Below are positions 34,007-42,800 of a stretch of 64,000 bases of DNA, piece after piece. The translations under genes and the position numbers were made by a program. The stretch is from Solirubrum puertoriconensis (GTDB taxonomy: Bacteria; Bacteroidota; Bacteroidia; Cytophagales; Hymenobacteraceae): assembly GCF_001483135.1 (NCBI RefSeq), contig NZ_LNAL01000003.1:682001-746000 (forward strand), read 5' to 3'. Every line of letters starts with the position of its first letter. Positions within the stretch are counted from its first letter, which is position 1. Under the pieces are notes generated by a model. It was given only the letters and a program-made list of their open reading frames with translations. It did not search any database and was not told the DNA's origin.

Positions 34007-34984
34007 TTAGCTGTTTTTTGTGCGGGCCGGGTTTTTTGCTTTGGCCTTAGCGGGGGCATACTGCTGCAAGAAAGCATCCGTTTGGGCGAAAAACCACTGC
34101 TGGTCGTCCCACATCAGGAAGTGGCGCCCGGCCTCCGACATTTCAATGCGGTGCTGGGGCAGCTTGGTGTACTGCTGCTCGAAAATGGCGCGGGTGCTTT
34201 CCTTCGTCGAGCCAAACTGCTTGTAGCCAGCCCAGGCACCTAGCACCAGCACCGGTTGCTGAATGCGGGCTATGTCCTGGCGCAGGTCGGTGGTAGACAT
34301 ATCGTACATGGCTTGCCCTACAGTGGCGGGGTGGGAGAGGCGGCCCCAGCGGGCGGCTACGGTTTGGCGGGCGGTGTCGGTAATCATGCTGGCTACCATT
34401 TGGCGCTGCTGGGCCGCAGGCATGGGGCCGCGGCTCATTTGCTGGCGCATGCCCTCGGCCATGGGCTTAGCCATTTCGGCCGTGAGGTTGGGGTTTTGAA
34501 TGGCCGACATAAACGGCAGCGAATCCACAATCACCAGCGGGCCGATAGCCTCGGGCTGGGTGGCGCTCAGCCAGAGGGCCATAAAACCACCCAGGCTGTG
34601 GCCGATAATGGCCGGGCGCTGCAGCTTTTGGGTTTTGATGTAAGTCAGCAGCTGGTCGCGAACATTCAGCAGCAGGTTATCGGTGCTGGCCGGAGCCGCC
34701 TCGCCGCCAAACCCCGCTAGCGACACAATATGGCACTGGTACTGCTGCTGGTAGCGGGCCACCGTTTCGTCCCACACGGCGCCGGGGCAGGTAAGGCCCG
34801 GAATCAGCAGCACGGGCTGGCCTTTGCCCACCACACGCACCGTAAAGTTGGGGTGCGCGGCGGGGTTGTCGGCGGCGTGGGCAGCCGCGGCTGGCTGGGC
34901 AGCCAGGGTTGCGGCAGGGGCCAGGGCGGCGGTCAGCAGCAGGGCAGCGCAAATGGGGCGGAGGAGAGTAGCGAAGCGTTTCAT
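34007..34984 (-). CDS. Secreted alpha/beta hydrolase
   Basis: 325 residues from ATG 34984 (MKRFATLLRP); upstream in-frame ATGs exist, but this start puts the signal peptide (LLLTAALAPAATLAAQPAAA) at the N-terminus. The fold is clear: PVLLIPGLTCPGAVWDETV near 60-78 (oxyanion strand), IGHSLGGFMALW near 129-140 with the nucleophile serine, LVLGAWAGYK near 245 for the acid region, and EAGRHFLMWD near 289 with catalytic histidine. Exported to the periplasm by prediction. Substrate is unknown. It stands alone. Confidence 0.85.
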   Translation of the reverse strand: MKRFATLLRPICAALLLTAALAPAATLAAQPAAAAHAADNPAAHPNFTVRVVGKGQPVLLIPGLTCPGAVWDETVARYQQQYQCHIVSLAGFGGEAAPASTDNLLLNVRDQLLTYIKTQKLQRPAIIGHSLGGFMALWLSATQPEAIGPLVIVDSLPFMSAIQNPNLTAEMAKPMAEGMRQQMSRGPMPAAQQRQMVASMITDTARQTVAARWGRLSHPATVGQAMYDMSTTDLRQDIARIQQPVLVLGAWAGYKQFGSTKESTRAIFEQQYTKLPQHRIEMSEAGRHFLMWDDQQWFFAQTDAFLQQYAPAKAKAKNPARTKNS

Positions 34985-35171
34985 GGTCATCAGCGGGTTT
35001 GTGTCGTGGTTGATGATCCAAAGGTGGCGCCTCGCGGCCCCGGGCGAAAGCAAAACCTAGGCGAGCGGTAAGCCGCCCCGCCGAATGGTAAAAAAGTTGG
35101 GCCGAGTGGTAAGCTTGGTTTGCGGCGCATTCGGGGTGCCAACGGGGCAGCGCGCAACCGCTCCAAAAGCA

Positions 35172-35206
35172 AAAAGCGGCCCCTAGGTGAGAGGCCGCTT
35201 TTAAAT
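35172..35206 (-). terminator. Terminator of the BamE-like lipoprotein gene
   Basis: AAAAGCGGCC (35172-35181) pairs with GGCCGCTTTT (35193-35202). On the minus strand the A/T ends form the U-tract. The loop carries CCTAGG. Confidence 0.8.
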
Positions 35207-35221
35207 GCTGAAGAGCAGGGG

Positions 35222-35548
35222 TTACTGCTTGCCGTAGTCGCCGCTATCGGGGCGTTTGTCGCCTTGCGCCTCGGGGGCGCACTGCTTGCTGGTTACGCGG
35301 CCATCGGCCCCGAAAACAATCTTAATCGGTTGCGTGTCGGTAGCGCTGCCAAACAGGTACGACCACGTGTGGCCGCCGTCGGCGCCGGTGTCGTCGCCGG
35401 TGGGCTCACCCATCAGGTGGCGCACTTGTTCCTGGGTCATGCCCGTTTCAATTTCGGTGCAGGCTACGGCGTTTTGGTAGCTTTCTTGCGCGGTACAGGC
35501 ATACAGCAGGGCTGCTGCCATTACCACCCCAATCAGTCGGTTGCGCAT
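35222..35548 (-). CDS. SmpA/OmlA (BamE)-like lipoprotein
   Basis: 108 residues. The signal ends in a lipobox LLYAC (Cys18). The mature domain reads IETGMTQEQVRHLMGEPTGD near 33-52, the hallmark of the SmpA/OmlA fold, followed by HTWSYLFG and IKIVFGADGRVTSKQC, its paired strands. In proteobacteria BamE helps the BAM complex insert outer-membrane proteins; in this phylum many stand-alone domains have unknown roles. Two cysteines beyond the lipobox (near 30 and 90) could form a disulfide. The gene is in tandem with the small gene at 35561, separated by 12 bp, and likely co-transcribed. Confidence 0.75.
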   Translation of the reverse strand: MRNRLIGVVMAAALLYACTAQESYQNAVACTEIETGMTQEQVRHLMGEPTGDDTGADGGHTWSYLFGSATDTQPIKIVFGADGRVTSKQCAPEAQGDKRPDSGDYGKQ

Positions 35549-35560
35549 TGGTTGGGGCAG

Positions 35561-35863
35561 TTATATAAGCTTGCTGATGTCGTCGCGCAGGGTATCAATG
35601 CCGCGCTTAATTTCCGTCCAGACGCTGCCTTGCTGGCCTGCATCGCGGCCCGAGGTGCCCAGTTGCTCGGCCAGTTTGCTGCGCTTCACTTCCAGGGCAG
35701 CAATGTGCTCGTGGTAGTGGTGCGGCGAGTTGGCGGTGGTAGCGTTGGCGCGGGCATGCAGGGTTTTAATCTTGGTGTCCAGCTCGTCGAGCGCCTGCCG
35801 CAGCTCGTTTTCGCTGAGGTGGTTAGGCGCACGCATGTGGTCGGGGTTAGGCGTGTAGCTCAT
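35561..35863 (-). CDS. Small helical protein of unknown function
   Basis: 100 residues from ATG 35863; a longer upstream in-frame reading to 35998 is less plausible because this ATG starts the acidic helical region. Residues 17-75 form heptad-like helices (LSENELRQALDELDTKIKTL and HIAALEVKRSKLAEQL), compatible with a coiled coil. Residues 82-100 read VWTEIKRGIDTLRDDISKLI, an amphipathic tail. No known motif; similar small coiled-coil proteins are common in stress loci of this group. Probably the first gene of a pair with the BamE-like lipoprotein. Confidence 0.65.
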   Translation of the reverse strand: MSYTPNPDHMRAPNHLSENELRQALDELDTKIKTLHARANATTANSPHHYHEHIAALEVKRSKLAEQLGTSGRDAGQQGSVWTEIKRGIDTLRDDISKLI

Positions 35864-36019
35864 GGCGTGGGAGAGAGAATCGGAAGGGTGGTTGGTAGCC
35901 ACTTGGGGCGGCATATGGCTTTTTACTGATTTGGGCTTCGAAAAGATGCTCCGGCCACGCTCAACACAACGGCAACACAAGCATAATTCAGCGTTCATCG
36001 GCTAACTCCGACTGCCGCA

Positions 36020-36027
36020 TAGGTTTG
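36020..36027 (+). promoter_or_regulatory. Possible -7 element of the TonB-domain gene
   Basis: TAGGTTTG matches TAnnTTTG exactly, 34 bp before the start codon. A good -33 TTTG partner is lacking, so the call is weak. Confidence 0.3.
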
Positions 36028-36061
36028 CAGCGCCTTCAAGCCGAAGAAGTTACCATCCTCC

Positions 36062-36502
36062 ATGCCACACCTAATCGGGCCGCTGGTATTAGCGGCCACG
36101 TTGCTCGCAGCCGCACCTGCCGTAGCCCAACAAAGTACCCTGGTAAGCGACACCGCTGCCGAAGCCACGGCCTCGGCCGCTACTACTGTGTATCACGCTC
36201 CCGACATCATGCCCACTTTTCCCGGCGGCTCGGAGGCGCTCCGATCCTTCCTGAAAGCCAAACTGCGTTACCCCGAAGAGGCGCTGCGCAAGGGCCTATC
36301 GGGCAAGGTGTACGTGCAGTTTGTGGTAGATGAGCGCGGCCATCTGCTCGAGCCGCAGGTGGTAAAAGGCCTCGCTGCCGACCTCGACGCCGAAGCCCTG
36401 CGCCTCGTGCGGATTATGCCCTGGTGGACGCCCGGCAGCGTAGCGGGGCAGCCCGTGCGCGTGGCCTACACCTTGCCCATCGTGTTCAGGGCGCTGGAAT
36501 AA
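36062..36502 (+). CDS. TonB C-terminal domain protein
   Basis: 146 residues. A signal peptide (LIGPLVLAATLLAAAPAVAQ) is followed by a short linker, then a TonB-type C-terminal domain: MPTFPGGSEALRSFLKAKLR and YPEEALRKGLSGKVYVQFVV near 56-96, DERGHLLEPQVVKGL, and WTPGSVAGQPVRVAYTLPIVF near 125-143. The sequence type (PTFPGG ... YPxxA...G.V.V.F.V) is that of Bacteroidota periplasmic TonB-domain proteins. There is no N-terminal membrane anchor beyond the cleavable signal, so it probably does not energise a receptor alone; it may bind a TonB-dependent receptor or act as a partner protein. Confidence 0.85.
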   Translation: MPHLIGPLVLAATLLAAAPAVAQQSTLVSDTAAEATASAATTVYHAPDIMPTFPGGSEALRSFLKAKLRYPEEALRKGLSGKVYVQFVVDERGHLLEPQVVKGLAADLDAEALRLVRIMPWWTPGSVAGQPVRVAYTLPIVFRALE

Positions 36503-36540
36503 AAAAGCCCCGAACACCACCTAGGGCATCGGGGCTACGC
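36500..36540 (-). terminator. Hairpin terminator between tonB-domain gene and the gene at 36563
   Basis: AGCCCCGA (36506-36513) and TCGGGGCT (36529-36536) form the stem, with CCTAGG in the loop. The A6 run before the left arm gives a U-tract on the minus strand, so it mainly ends the gene at 36563-37123. Confidence 0.7.
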
Positions 36541-36562
36541 GCAGGCCGGGGCCGTGTAAGTA

Positions 36563-37123
36563 TTAGTGGAAAACACCCCATTGTTTGGGCAGCCCTAGGT
36601 CGCGGGCAAGCGGGGCAGCGGCCGTGCTCCAAATGTTGGTAAGCAGCTCGTTCACGGCGTCGGCCAACTCAATGTGGTAGTCGGTTTCGAGCTTCTCGGC
36701 TTGGCGCAGCACCGTATCGGTGCGGCGCACCACGTGGTTGAGCAAGGGCTGGTTGGGGCCGCTAAGGCGGGCCACCGAGGCGGGCTGGTGCCGAAACACG
36801 TTGTTGAGCAAGCGCACGGTCAGCTCGGCTTCGCCAAAGGTGTCGCCGGTAATCTTGGCGTGGTAGCTGATTTGGTTTTGCAGCTGCCGCAAAATCAGCA
36901 GCAAGTCGTTGGGCGTTTGGTGGTAGCCGCGCACCGGGTCGTCGAGCCGCTCGCGCAGCCGCTCGCGCCGGTCCTCCAAGGCTTCGGGCCCTTCGAGCAG
37001 GCGAAACTGCAGCTGTTCGGTCAGCACCTTGTCCTGGCACACCAAGCGCACCAGCAGTTGGTCCTTCTCCTTTTGCGGCAGGTTGAGCAATGCTTTGCGT
37101 AAATCGGGTGGTAAGGCGGGCAT
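36563..37123 (-). CDS. Hypothetical protein, predicted helical
   Basis: 186 residues from ATG 37123 (MPALPPDLRKALLNLPQKEK). A longer in-frame reading to 37354 runs into the palindromic repeat and is rejected. The sequence is rich in Leu, Glu and Arg with heptad-like helices (LVRLVCQDKVLTEQLQFRLL, RERLRERLDDPVRGYHQ, LLILRQLQNQISYHAKI) and ends IWSTAAAPLARDLGLPKQWG. A short TKITGDTFGEAELTV segment resembles nothing known to me. Probably cytosolic; no family recognised. Its 5' end is separated by about 110 bp from the repeat element. Confidence 0.72.
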   Translation of the reverse strand: MPALPPDLRKALLNLPQKEKDQLLVRLVCQDKVLTEQLQFRLLEGPEALEDRRERLRERLDDPVRGYHQTPNDLLLILRQLQNQISYHAKITGDTFGEAELTVRLLNNVFRHQPASVARLSGPNQPLLNHVVRRTDTVLRQAEKLETDYHIELADAVNELLTNIWSTAAAPLARDLGLPKQWGVFH

Positions 37124-37243
37124 GTAGTCAATTGGATATAGGCAAACAACAACGCGCGGGCGGTTTTTGCTTCCGAAAGTGCAGTTTTTTGCTGTGTACG
37201 CAAGCCGCGAAGCCGGAGATAGAAGGCGAAGCCCGAAAAAAGC

Positions 37244-37517
37244 TCCCCTCCTCAGATGAGGAGGGGACGCCGCAACGGAGTTGCGGCTGGGGTGGTTGAC
37301 CTCGCGGCGGATAGTAAAATCAACTAAACAGCACGTCCGACAAAAGAACGTCATGCTGAGCGAAGTCGAAGCATCTCTACCGCTTCGTTGAAGTTAGTAT
37401 CTGGCGAAGCGGTAGAGATGCTTCGACTTCGCTCAGCATGACGACCTAGGGTAATTGGTCAAGCACCAGCCCAACGACCATCAACCACCCCTAGCCCCTC
37501 CTCATCTGAGGAGGGGA
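37244..37517. repeat. Nested palindromic element (REP/MITE-like) in intergenic DNA
   Basis: Two nested inverted repeats. The outer pair is TCCCCTCCTCAGATGAGGAG at 37244-37266 and its reverse complement near 37495-37517, with a second pair of arms ending in GGGGTGGTTGA (37289-37299) and TCAACCACCCC (37481-37491). Inside lies a perfect 39-bp inverted repeat, 37349-37387 and 37405-37443, with a 17-base loop; it starts CGTCATGCTGAGCGAAGTCG. This inner motif is familiar to me as a dispersed intergenic repeat in Bacteroidota genomes. The whole element sits between two genes transcribed leftward and carries no ORF. Confidence 0.85.
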
Positions 37518-37537
37518 ACTACCCGCTAACCCTAGCT

Positions 37538-38899
37538 CTAGCTTCCGGCCTTCGCCTCTTTCTTGTCCTCAGGCCCCAAAGTAGCCGATGCCTGCACCGC
37601 AACCGCGTGCTCGGGCAGGTCAGCGGCCGTGTCGCTTTCGGGTGGTACGTGGCCGGCCAGTGCCCAACGGTTGCGGACTTCGTCGAATTCGTTTTCGCTT
37701 TTGGCTACCACCACCGCCGCCACCGCATTGCCGATGATGTTGGTGATGGCCCGCGCCTCCGACATAAACCTGTCGACGCCGAGCAGCAGCGCCATGCCCT
37801 CGACGGGAATGGTTTTGGTGGCGGCCAGGGTAGAGGCCAGCACCACAAAGCCCGAGCCCGTAACGCCCGCTGCGCCCTTGCTCGTCACCATCAGAATGCC
37901 AATAATGGTAAGCTGCTGCCCTATACTAAGCGGTATGTTGAAGGCCTGCGCCAGAAAGATGCTGGCCATGGACAGGTAAATGGTGGTGCCATCGAGGTTG
38001 AAGGAGTAGCCCGTGGGTATCACGAGGCCCGCTACGGAGCGCGAGCAGCCGTAGGCCGTTAGCTTATCAATCAGCCGCGGCAAAGCCGATTCCGACGACG
38101 AGGTGCCCAACACGATCAGCAGCTCTTCCTTGATGAAGCCCAGCAGCCGCCACAAGCTAAAGCGGTAGTACCGCGCCACCAGCCCCAGCACTCCAAAAAT
38201 GAACAAGGCCATCGTGAGGTACACCGAGGCCATTAGCTTAGCTAGCGGCAGCAGCGTATGCAGGCCGTACTTGCCGATGGTGTAGGCCATGCCTCCGAAA
38301 GCACCTAGGGGCGCCAGCTTCATTACCATGCCCAGCACGCCAAACAGCACGTGGCTCAGCCGATCGAAGGTGGCAATAAGCGGCTTCGCCACCGCTTCGG
38401 GCATGCGCGTGAGGGCAAGGCCAAACAGCACCGCCACCAGCAGCACCTGCAGCACATCTCCCTCGGCAAAAGCGCCCACCATGCTTTCGGGCACGATGTG
38501 CGTGAAAAAGGCCACCCAATCCATGCCGGCGGCCTGCTCGGCGTACTTCTGGGTTTCGGCGGCTTTGCCGGTAGCCGCCGAGGTGTCGATGCCGGCGCCG
38601 GGCTGCACCAGGTTGGCGGCGGCCACACCCAGCAGCAGGGCAAACGTGGTAATCAGCTCGAAGTACAGCAGCGCTTTGCCGCCCACCCGGCCCACCTTTT
38701 TCAGGCTGCCCATGCTGCCAATGCCCAGCACCACCGTGAGGAAGATAATGGGCCCGATGAGCATTTTGATGAGCCGGATAAACGTTTCGCCCACGGGCTT
38801 GAGGGCGGCCCCCACGCCCGGGAAAAACGCGCCTAGCAGCACCCCTAGGACAATGGCAGTAAGTACCTGAAACGTGAGGTTGCGGGCGAGTTTTTTCAT
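37538..38899 (-). CDS. Dicarboxylate/amino acid:cation symporter (DctA/GltP family)
   Basis: 453 residues, eight membrane helices expected plus re-entrant hairpins. Signatures visible include the serine-rich hairpin LGTSSSESALPRLIDKL near 264-280, the NMDGT-type sodium site seen as FNLDGTTIYLSMASIFLAQ near 303-321 and the C-terminal substrate loop GVDRFMSEARAITNIIGNA near 383-401. It takes up C4-dicarboxylates or acidic amino acids with protons or sodium across the inner membrane. Short C-terminal tail is rich in Ala/Glu. Standalone; the repeat element lies just downstream. Confidence 0.95.
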   Translation of the reverse strand: MKKLARNLTFQVLTAIVLGVLLGAFFPGVGAALKPVGETFIRLIKMLIGPIIFLTVVLGIGSMGSLKKVGRVGGKALLYFELITTFALLLGVAAANLVQPGAGIDTSAATGKAAETQKYAEQAAGMDWVAFFTHIVPESMVGAFAEGDVLQVLLVAVLFGLALTRMPEAVAKPLIATFDRLSHVLFGVLGMVMKLAPLGAFGGMAYTIGKYGLHTLLPLAKLMASVYLTMALFIFGVLGLVARYYRFSLWRLLGFIKEELLIVLGTSSSESALPRLIDKLTAYGCSRSVAGLVIPTGYSFNLDGTTIYLSMASIFLAQAFNIPLSIGQQLTIIGILMVTSKGAAGVTGSGFVVLASTLAATKTIPVEGMALLLGVDRFMSEARAITNIIGNAVAAVVVAKSENEFDEVRNRWALAGHVPPESDTAADLPEHAVAVQASATLGPEDKKEAKAGS

Positions 38900-39007
38900 G
38901 CAGACGGCGAGCCAGCCGGCAAAGTAGCAAATGCGCGCGGGTAGTGGGGCGGGTTGGCGGTGCCGTTGGGGAGTTGCTGCGGTTGACTGAGCCCGGCGGT
39001 GCCTGCG

Positions 39008-39742
39008 CTACCTAGGGTTGCGGGTACGCACAGCTCGCATCAGTAGGCGGCTGCATTGCCACAGCGCGGCTACGCAAGCCAGGCATACTAGCAAAGCCGG
39101 GTAGCGCCAGGCAGAGGTTACCAGAGGCCCGGCCACCGCGGCCGTTTGCGGGGCGAAACTGGCCAACAAACGTTGCCAAGTGGGCACGTACGGTGAAGGT
39201 TTGGCCAATTCATAGGGAGTCCCGCAAACCCAAGTTGAAATTATTGATTCGGGTTCGTTGGTAATTATAGGTTTTGGCTCGTTGCCAAGTAGGTACAGCG
39301 AATAAGATGAGCTTGTAGGAAAGCAGAAGTAACGTTGCAGGCCGACCCTTTGGGGAATGTCCAGAGCTGTTACCAACGATTGGTACCGCGCATTGGAACC
39401 GAACTTAATTTGAATGCCCCACACATCGTTTGATGATTTGGCCAAACGGGCAGCAGCAGCCTGCAACCCAGCCAGCTTCAGCGAATCAGCATAACGATTG
39501 CCGTTTAGCTCTGTCGTACGCCAGGAATGTTGGGAAATTACCTCCGGATAGTTCAGCTCCCTAAACAATGCTTGATAAGTTGCGGTGTGGGGCAACAGTG
39601 GAAATGTTACTTGCATCACGTGCTGCACCTGCGCACGCCTGTCCGTTCGGATAAACGTGCAGAACACCCACAGCCCCCACGCCAGCACCAACAGCCCCGA
39701 CGGGAAAAACAACTTGCGCGAATGGCGGCGTGCGGTGTACAT
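39008..39742 (-). CDS. Membrane-anchored protein of unknown function
   Basis: 244 residues. A membrane segment near 11-30 (LFFPSGLLVLAWGLWVFC) follows a basic N-terminus, and another near 210-232 (ALLVCLACVAALWQCSRLL). Between them is a soluble domain of about 175 residues (for example GNRYADSLKLAGLQAAAARL and DVWGIQIKFGSNARYQSLVT), expected in the periplasm. A basic cytosolic tail RAVRTRNPR ends the protein. No family is recognised. The middle of the gene is somewhat AT-richer than surroundings. Confidence 0.7.
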   Translation of the reverse strand: MYTARRHSRKLFFPSGLLVLAWGLWVFCTFIRTDRRAQVQHVMQVTFPLLPHTATYQALFRELNYPEVISQHSWRTTELNGNRYADSLKLAGLQAAAARLAKSSNDVWGIQIKFGSNARYQSLVTALDIPQRVGLQRYFCFPTSSSYSLYLLGNEPKPIITNEPESIISTWVCGTPYELAKPSPYVPTWQRLLASFAPQTAAVAGPLVTSAWRYPALLVCLACVAALWQCSRLLMRAVRTRNPR

Positions 39743-39787
39743 GATGCTGGCCCTAGGTACCCAAGGTAGTAACTACGTTTTAGAGCA

Positions 39788-39824
39788 CGAAAAAGGCCCG
39801 CCTATACAGGCGGACCTTTTTGCA
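39788..39824. terminator. Bidirectional hairpin terminator
   Basis: AAAAAGGCCCGCCT and AGGCGGACCTTTTT pair across a three-base loop with one mismatch. A run on the left and T run on the right allow function on both strands; it lies downstream of the T9SS protein gene at 39844-43152. Confidence 0.85.
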
Positions 39825-39843
39825 ACCTAGGACTCGGCAAAGC

Positions 39844-42800
39844 TTACTTCACCAAGCTGAAGCGGTTGGTTTTGCTTTGCTCGCCGGTGCTGACGCGGTA
39901 GAAGTACGTGCCCGTGGGCAACTGCTCGCCGTGCAGCGTCACCGATTTCACTTCGCCGGCTTGCACCTCGGCATCGTAGAGCTTGGCCACGCGGGCACCT
40001 AGGGCGTTGTACACCTCAACCACAGCCCGGCCCGATTTCGCTACCGAGAACGTAATGGTAGCATCGGCGCTGGCGGGGTTGGGATACAGCGAGGTGCTCA
40101 GGCCGCTTTCGGGTTTCAGGCTCTTCGGTGCTGGTGCAGTACCAGAAAGCGAAGCTGTGGTGCTAACTGCCGACATGGCGTATACTGGCGAGGCAAGTAC
40201 GCGGCAGTTATCGAATAGCTCATTTACGGCCGTGATGGCCGCGTTCACGTCGGCAAAGCTTGGGCGGCCACTACCGGCGGTGCCACCCAGCATCTCTTCG
40301 CCCAGCTTCAGCAGGTTGGCAACAGTAGCACCGCCACCCGAAGTGTTCAGGTAATTAATCACCGAACTCGGGATGGTACGAGTAATACCCGTCAGATCCG
40401 TTGGATCAGCAACCCCACCGGCGCCGCACGTGGTGGCGCGGTACGTTGTCATGGAGCTTGTAAGCATCAATGAGCCTAAGTTGCTGCTGCCGAAAGGTTG
40501 GTTACTCAGGTAAGCATCGAGGCGCAGGTTCAGCTCCAGGGCCATTACTTGCCCAATGAGTACGTTGTTGAATTTGTCGTTTTTCAGCAACGAGCCCGGT
40601 AAGCTGCAGCCCGAAACCTGGCCTACGTTTGGCAACGTACCGGCGGTACCCCCTGCGGGCATTGCCTTCAGAATACAAGCAGCCAAAGTTGCTGCCTGAG
40701 CAGCAGTATTGGAGTAATTGATCCGGTTTGGCCCGATGCCAATCGTTAGGTCGCCGCCATTCCGAAGCAGAGTGGTAATAAGGTCGACGCGAATCGGCCC
40801 GTTGCAAACCCGGCCATTAGAGTTGCCCCAGCCACCTTGCGTGAGCGTGCAGAATTTGTCGCAGGTGTTTACCGTGATGGTAGCCGGCGAAGAATTGACC
40901 GTAGCGCACGAACCGCTTTGGACTACCGCTCTGAATGCGGTGGTTTGCGTGAGGTTGCTGTAGGCGTAGGAGGTGAGCCCAGCCGTGTTGGCAATAGCAT
41001 TGTACGCGCCGCCGTTCACCGACGACTCCCATCGCACCACTGCACCCGTTTGCCCCGACAAGGTGAGCGGGCCACTGTTGCTGCCCGCGCATACCGATCG
41101 GCCACCGGCAACAGAGCCACCCACCGAAGCCGGCGTGATGGTGACAGTTGCAGGCGAAGAGTTAGCCGCTGCACACGAACCGCTCTGCACTACCGCCCTA
41201 AAGGAGGTTGTCTGGGTTAGGTTGCTGTAGGAGTAAGAGGTAAGGCCAGCGGTATTGGCAATGGCGCCATAAGCCCCGCCGTTCACCGAGGCCTCCCAAC
41301 GCACCACTGTGCCAGTTTGCCCAGAGAGCGTGAGTGTGCCATTGTTGGTGCCGGCACACGCTGCTCCGCCGCCTGCCACTGAGCCGCCTACCGAAGCCGG
41401 CTCAACGGTGATGGTTATTGGATCGGAAGTGCTGGCAGCGCATTGGCCACCCGATACAATGCGGCGGAACTGAGTGGTTGTCGTAAGCGCACCTGGAGCG
41501 TAGTTCTGGCTATTGGTTCCTGGTATGTTTGCGAAATCAGCATCGCCCGCGGCTTTCTGCTGCCACTGATAAGTGTAGCCGCCACTACCGCCGGTTGGTT
41601 GCGAGCCGGTGAGGCTACTGGGCATTGAGCCGGTGCAAATGGTTTGGGCGCTTCCGATAATGTTGTTACCAATGTTTTGTTCAACAGTAATGGTAGCGGG
41701 CGAGGAGTTGGCGCTTGCGCACACGCCGCTCTGCACCACTGCCCTGAAGGCGGTGGTTTGCGTGAGGTTGCTGTAGGCGTAGGAAGTGAGGCCGGCGGTA
41801 TTGGGAATGGCATTGTACGCGCCACCGTTCACTGAGGCCTCCCACCGCACCACTGTACCAGTTTGCCCCGACAAAGTGAGCGTGCCGCCGTTGTTGCCCG
41901 AGCACACCGTGCCGCTGCTCGCTACCGAACCGCCTACTGAGGTAGGATCGACACTGAGGATGGCCGCATCGGAATTTACAGCAGTACAAGCCCCACTTTG
42001 CAGCACGGCTCTATACCGGTAGCCATTCATCGAGGTAGTAATGCTCGAAATAGCCAGGGTGGTGGAGGTAACCCCGCTGTAGGGCGCAGCATTGCTTAGG
42101 TTGTTCCAGCTGCCGCCATTATCGGTGCTTAGCTGCCATTGCACCGTGGGCGCAGGTACGCCACCTGTGGAGGCTACGGAGAAGCTAGCCGACTCGCCGG
42201 CGCATTTTTGTTGGGCAGTGGGCTGGGTAGTAATGGTAGGCGGCGTGCAGCACGCCACTACGTTTACCTGCTTAGTAACGGTCTCTTTCTCGGTGCTGAG
42301 CACAACCGAGGTAGGTACGCCGTTCTCATCAAGCTCGTACTGGGTGTCGGTTATTTCCAGCTCAACGTTATACAGCCCAGCCGCAGTGTAGGTATGGCTG
42401 GGGTCCTCTTGCGTGCTGGTGCTTCCGTCGCCGAACGACCACTTGTAGGTATAGTTGCCGTATCCGCCAGTGGTGCTGTTGTTGAAGCTTACTGTGCTAA
42501 AAAGGTTGCCGGAAACGCAGTCAGCAGAGAAAGTGAAGTCCGGAATAAGTGGCGTAACAATGCGAAGGTTGCCTACCTGCCGGCATTTAGAGGGGGTTGC
42601 TTGAGTGCAAGTCAGGCTACAAACTTGTTCGCTGGCACTACCCCAACCCACAAAAGTGTCAGTAAGGGTGAGGTCAGTACCGCAGGTCCACTTAATTTTC
42701 TGCGAGTAGGTGTAGGTAGTGGATGTTTGCTTGGGTAAGCTGCCCGGAAAGCAGATGGCTAGGTAGTTGCCATTAATACGACCCGAAATGAAAATACCGT

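Noticed and set aside
37124-37354. N-terminal extension of the gene at 36563-37123
   Set aside because: The extension would translate part of the palindromic repeat; the internal ATG at 37123 begins the protein-like sequence.
37240-37520. CRISPR array
   Set aside because: The repeats are inverted, not regularly spaced direct repeats, and no cas genes are present in the window.
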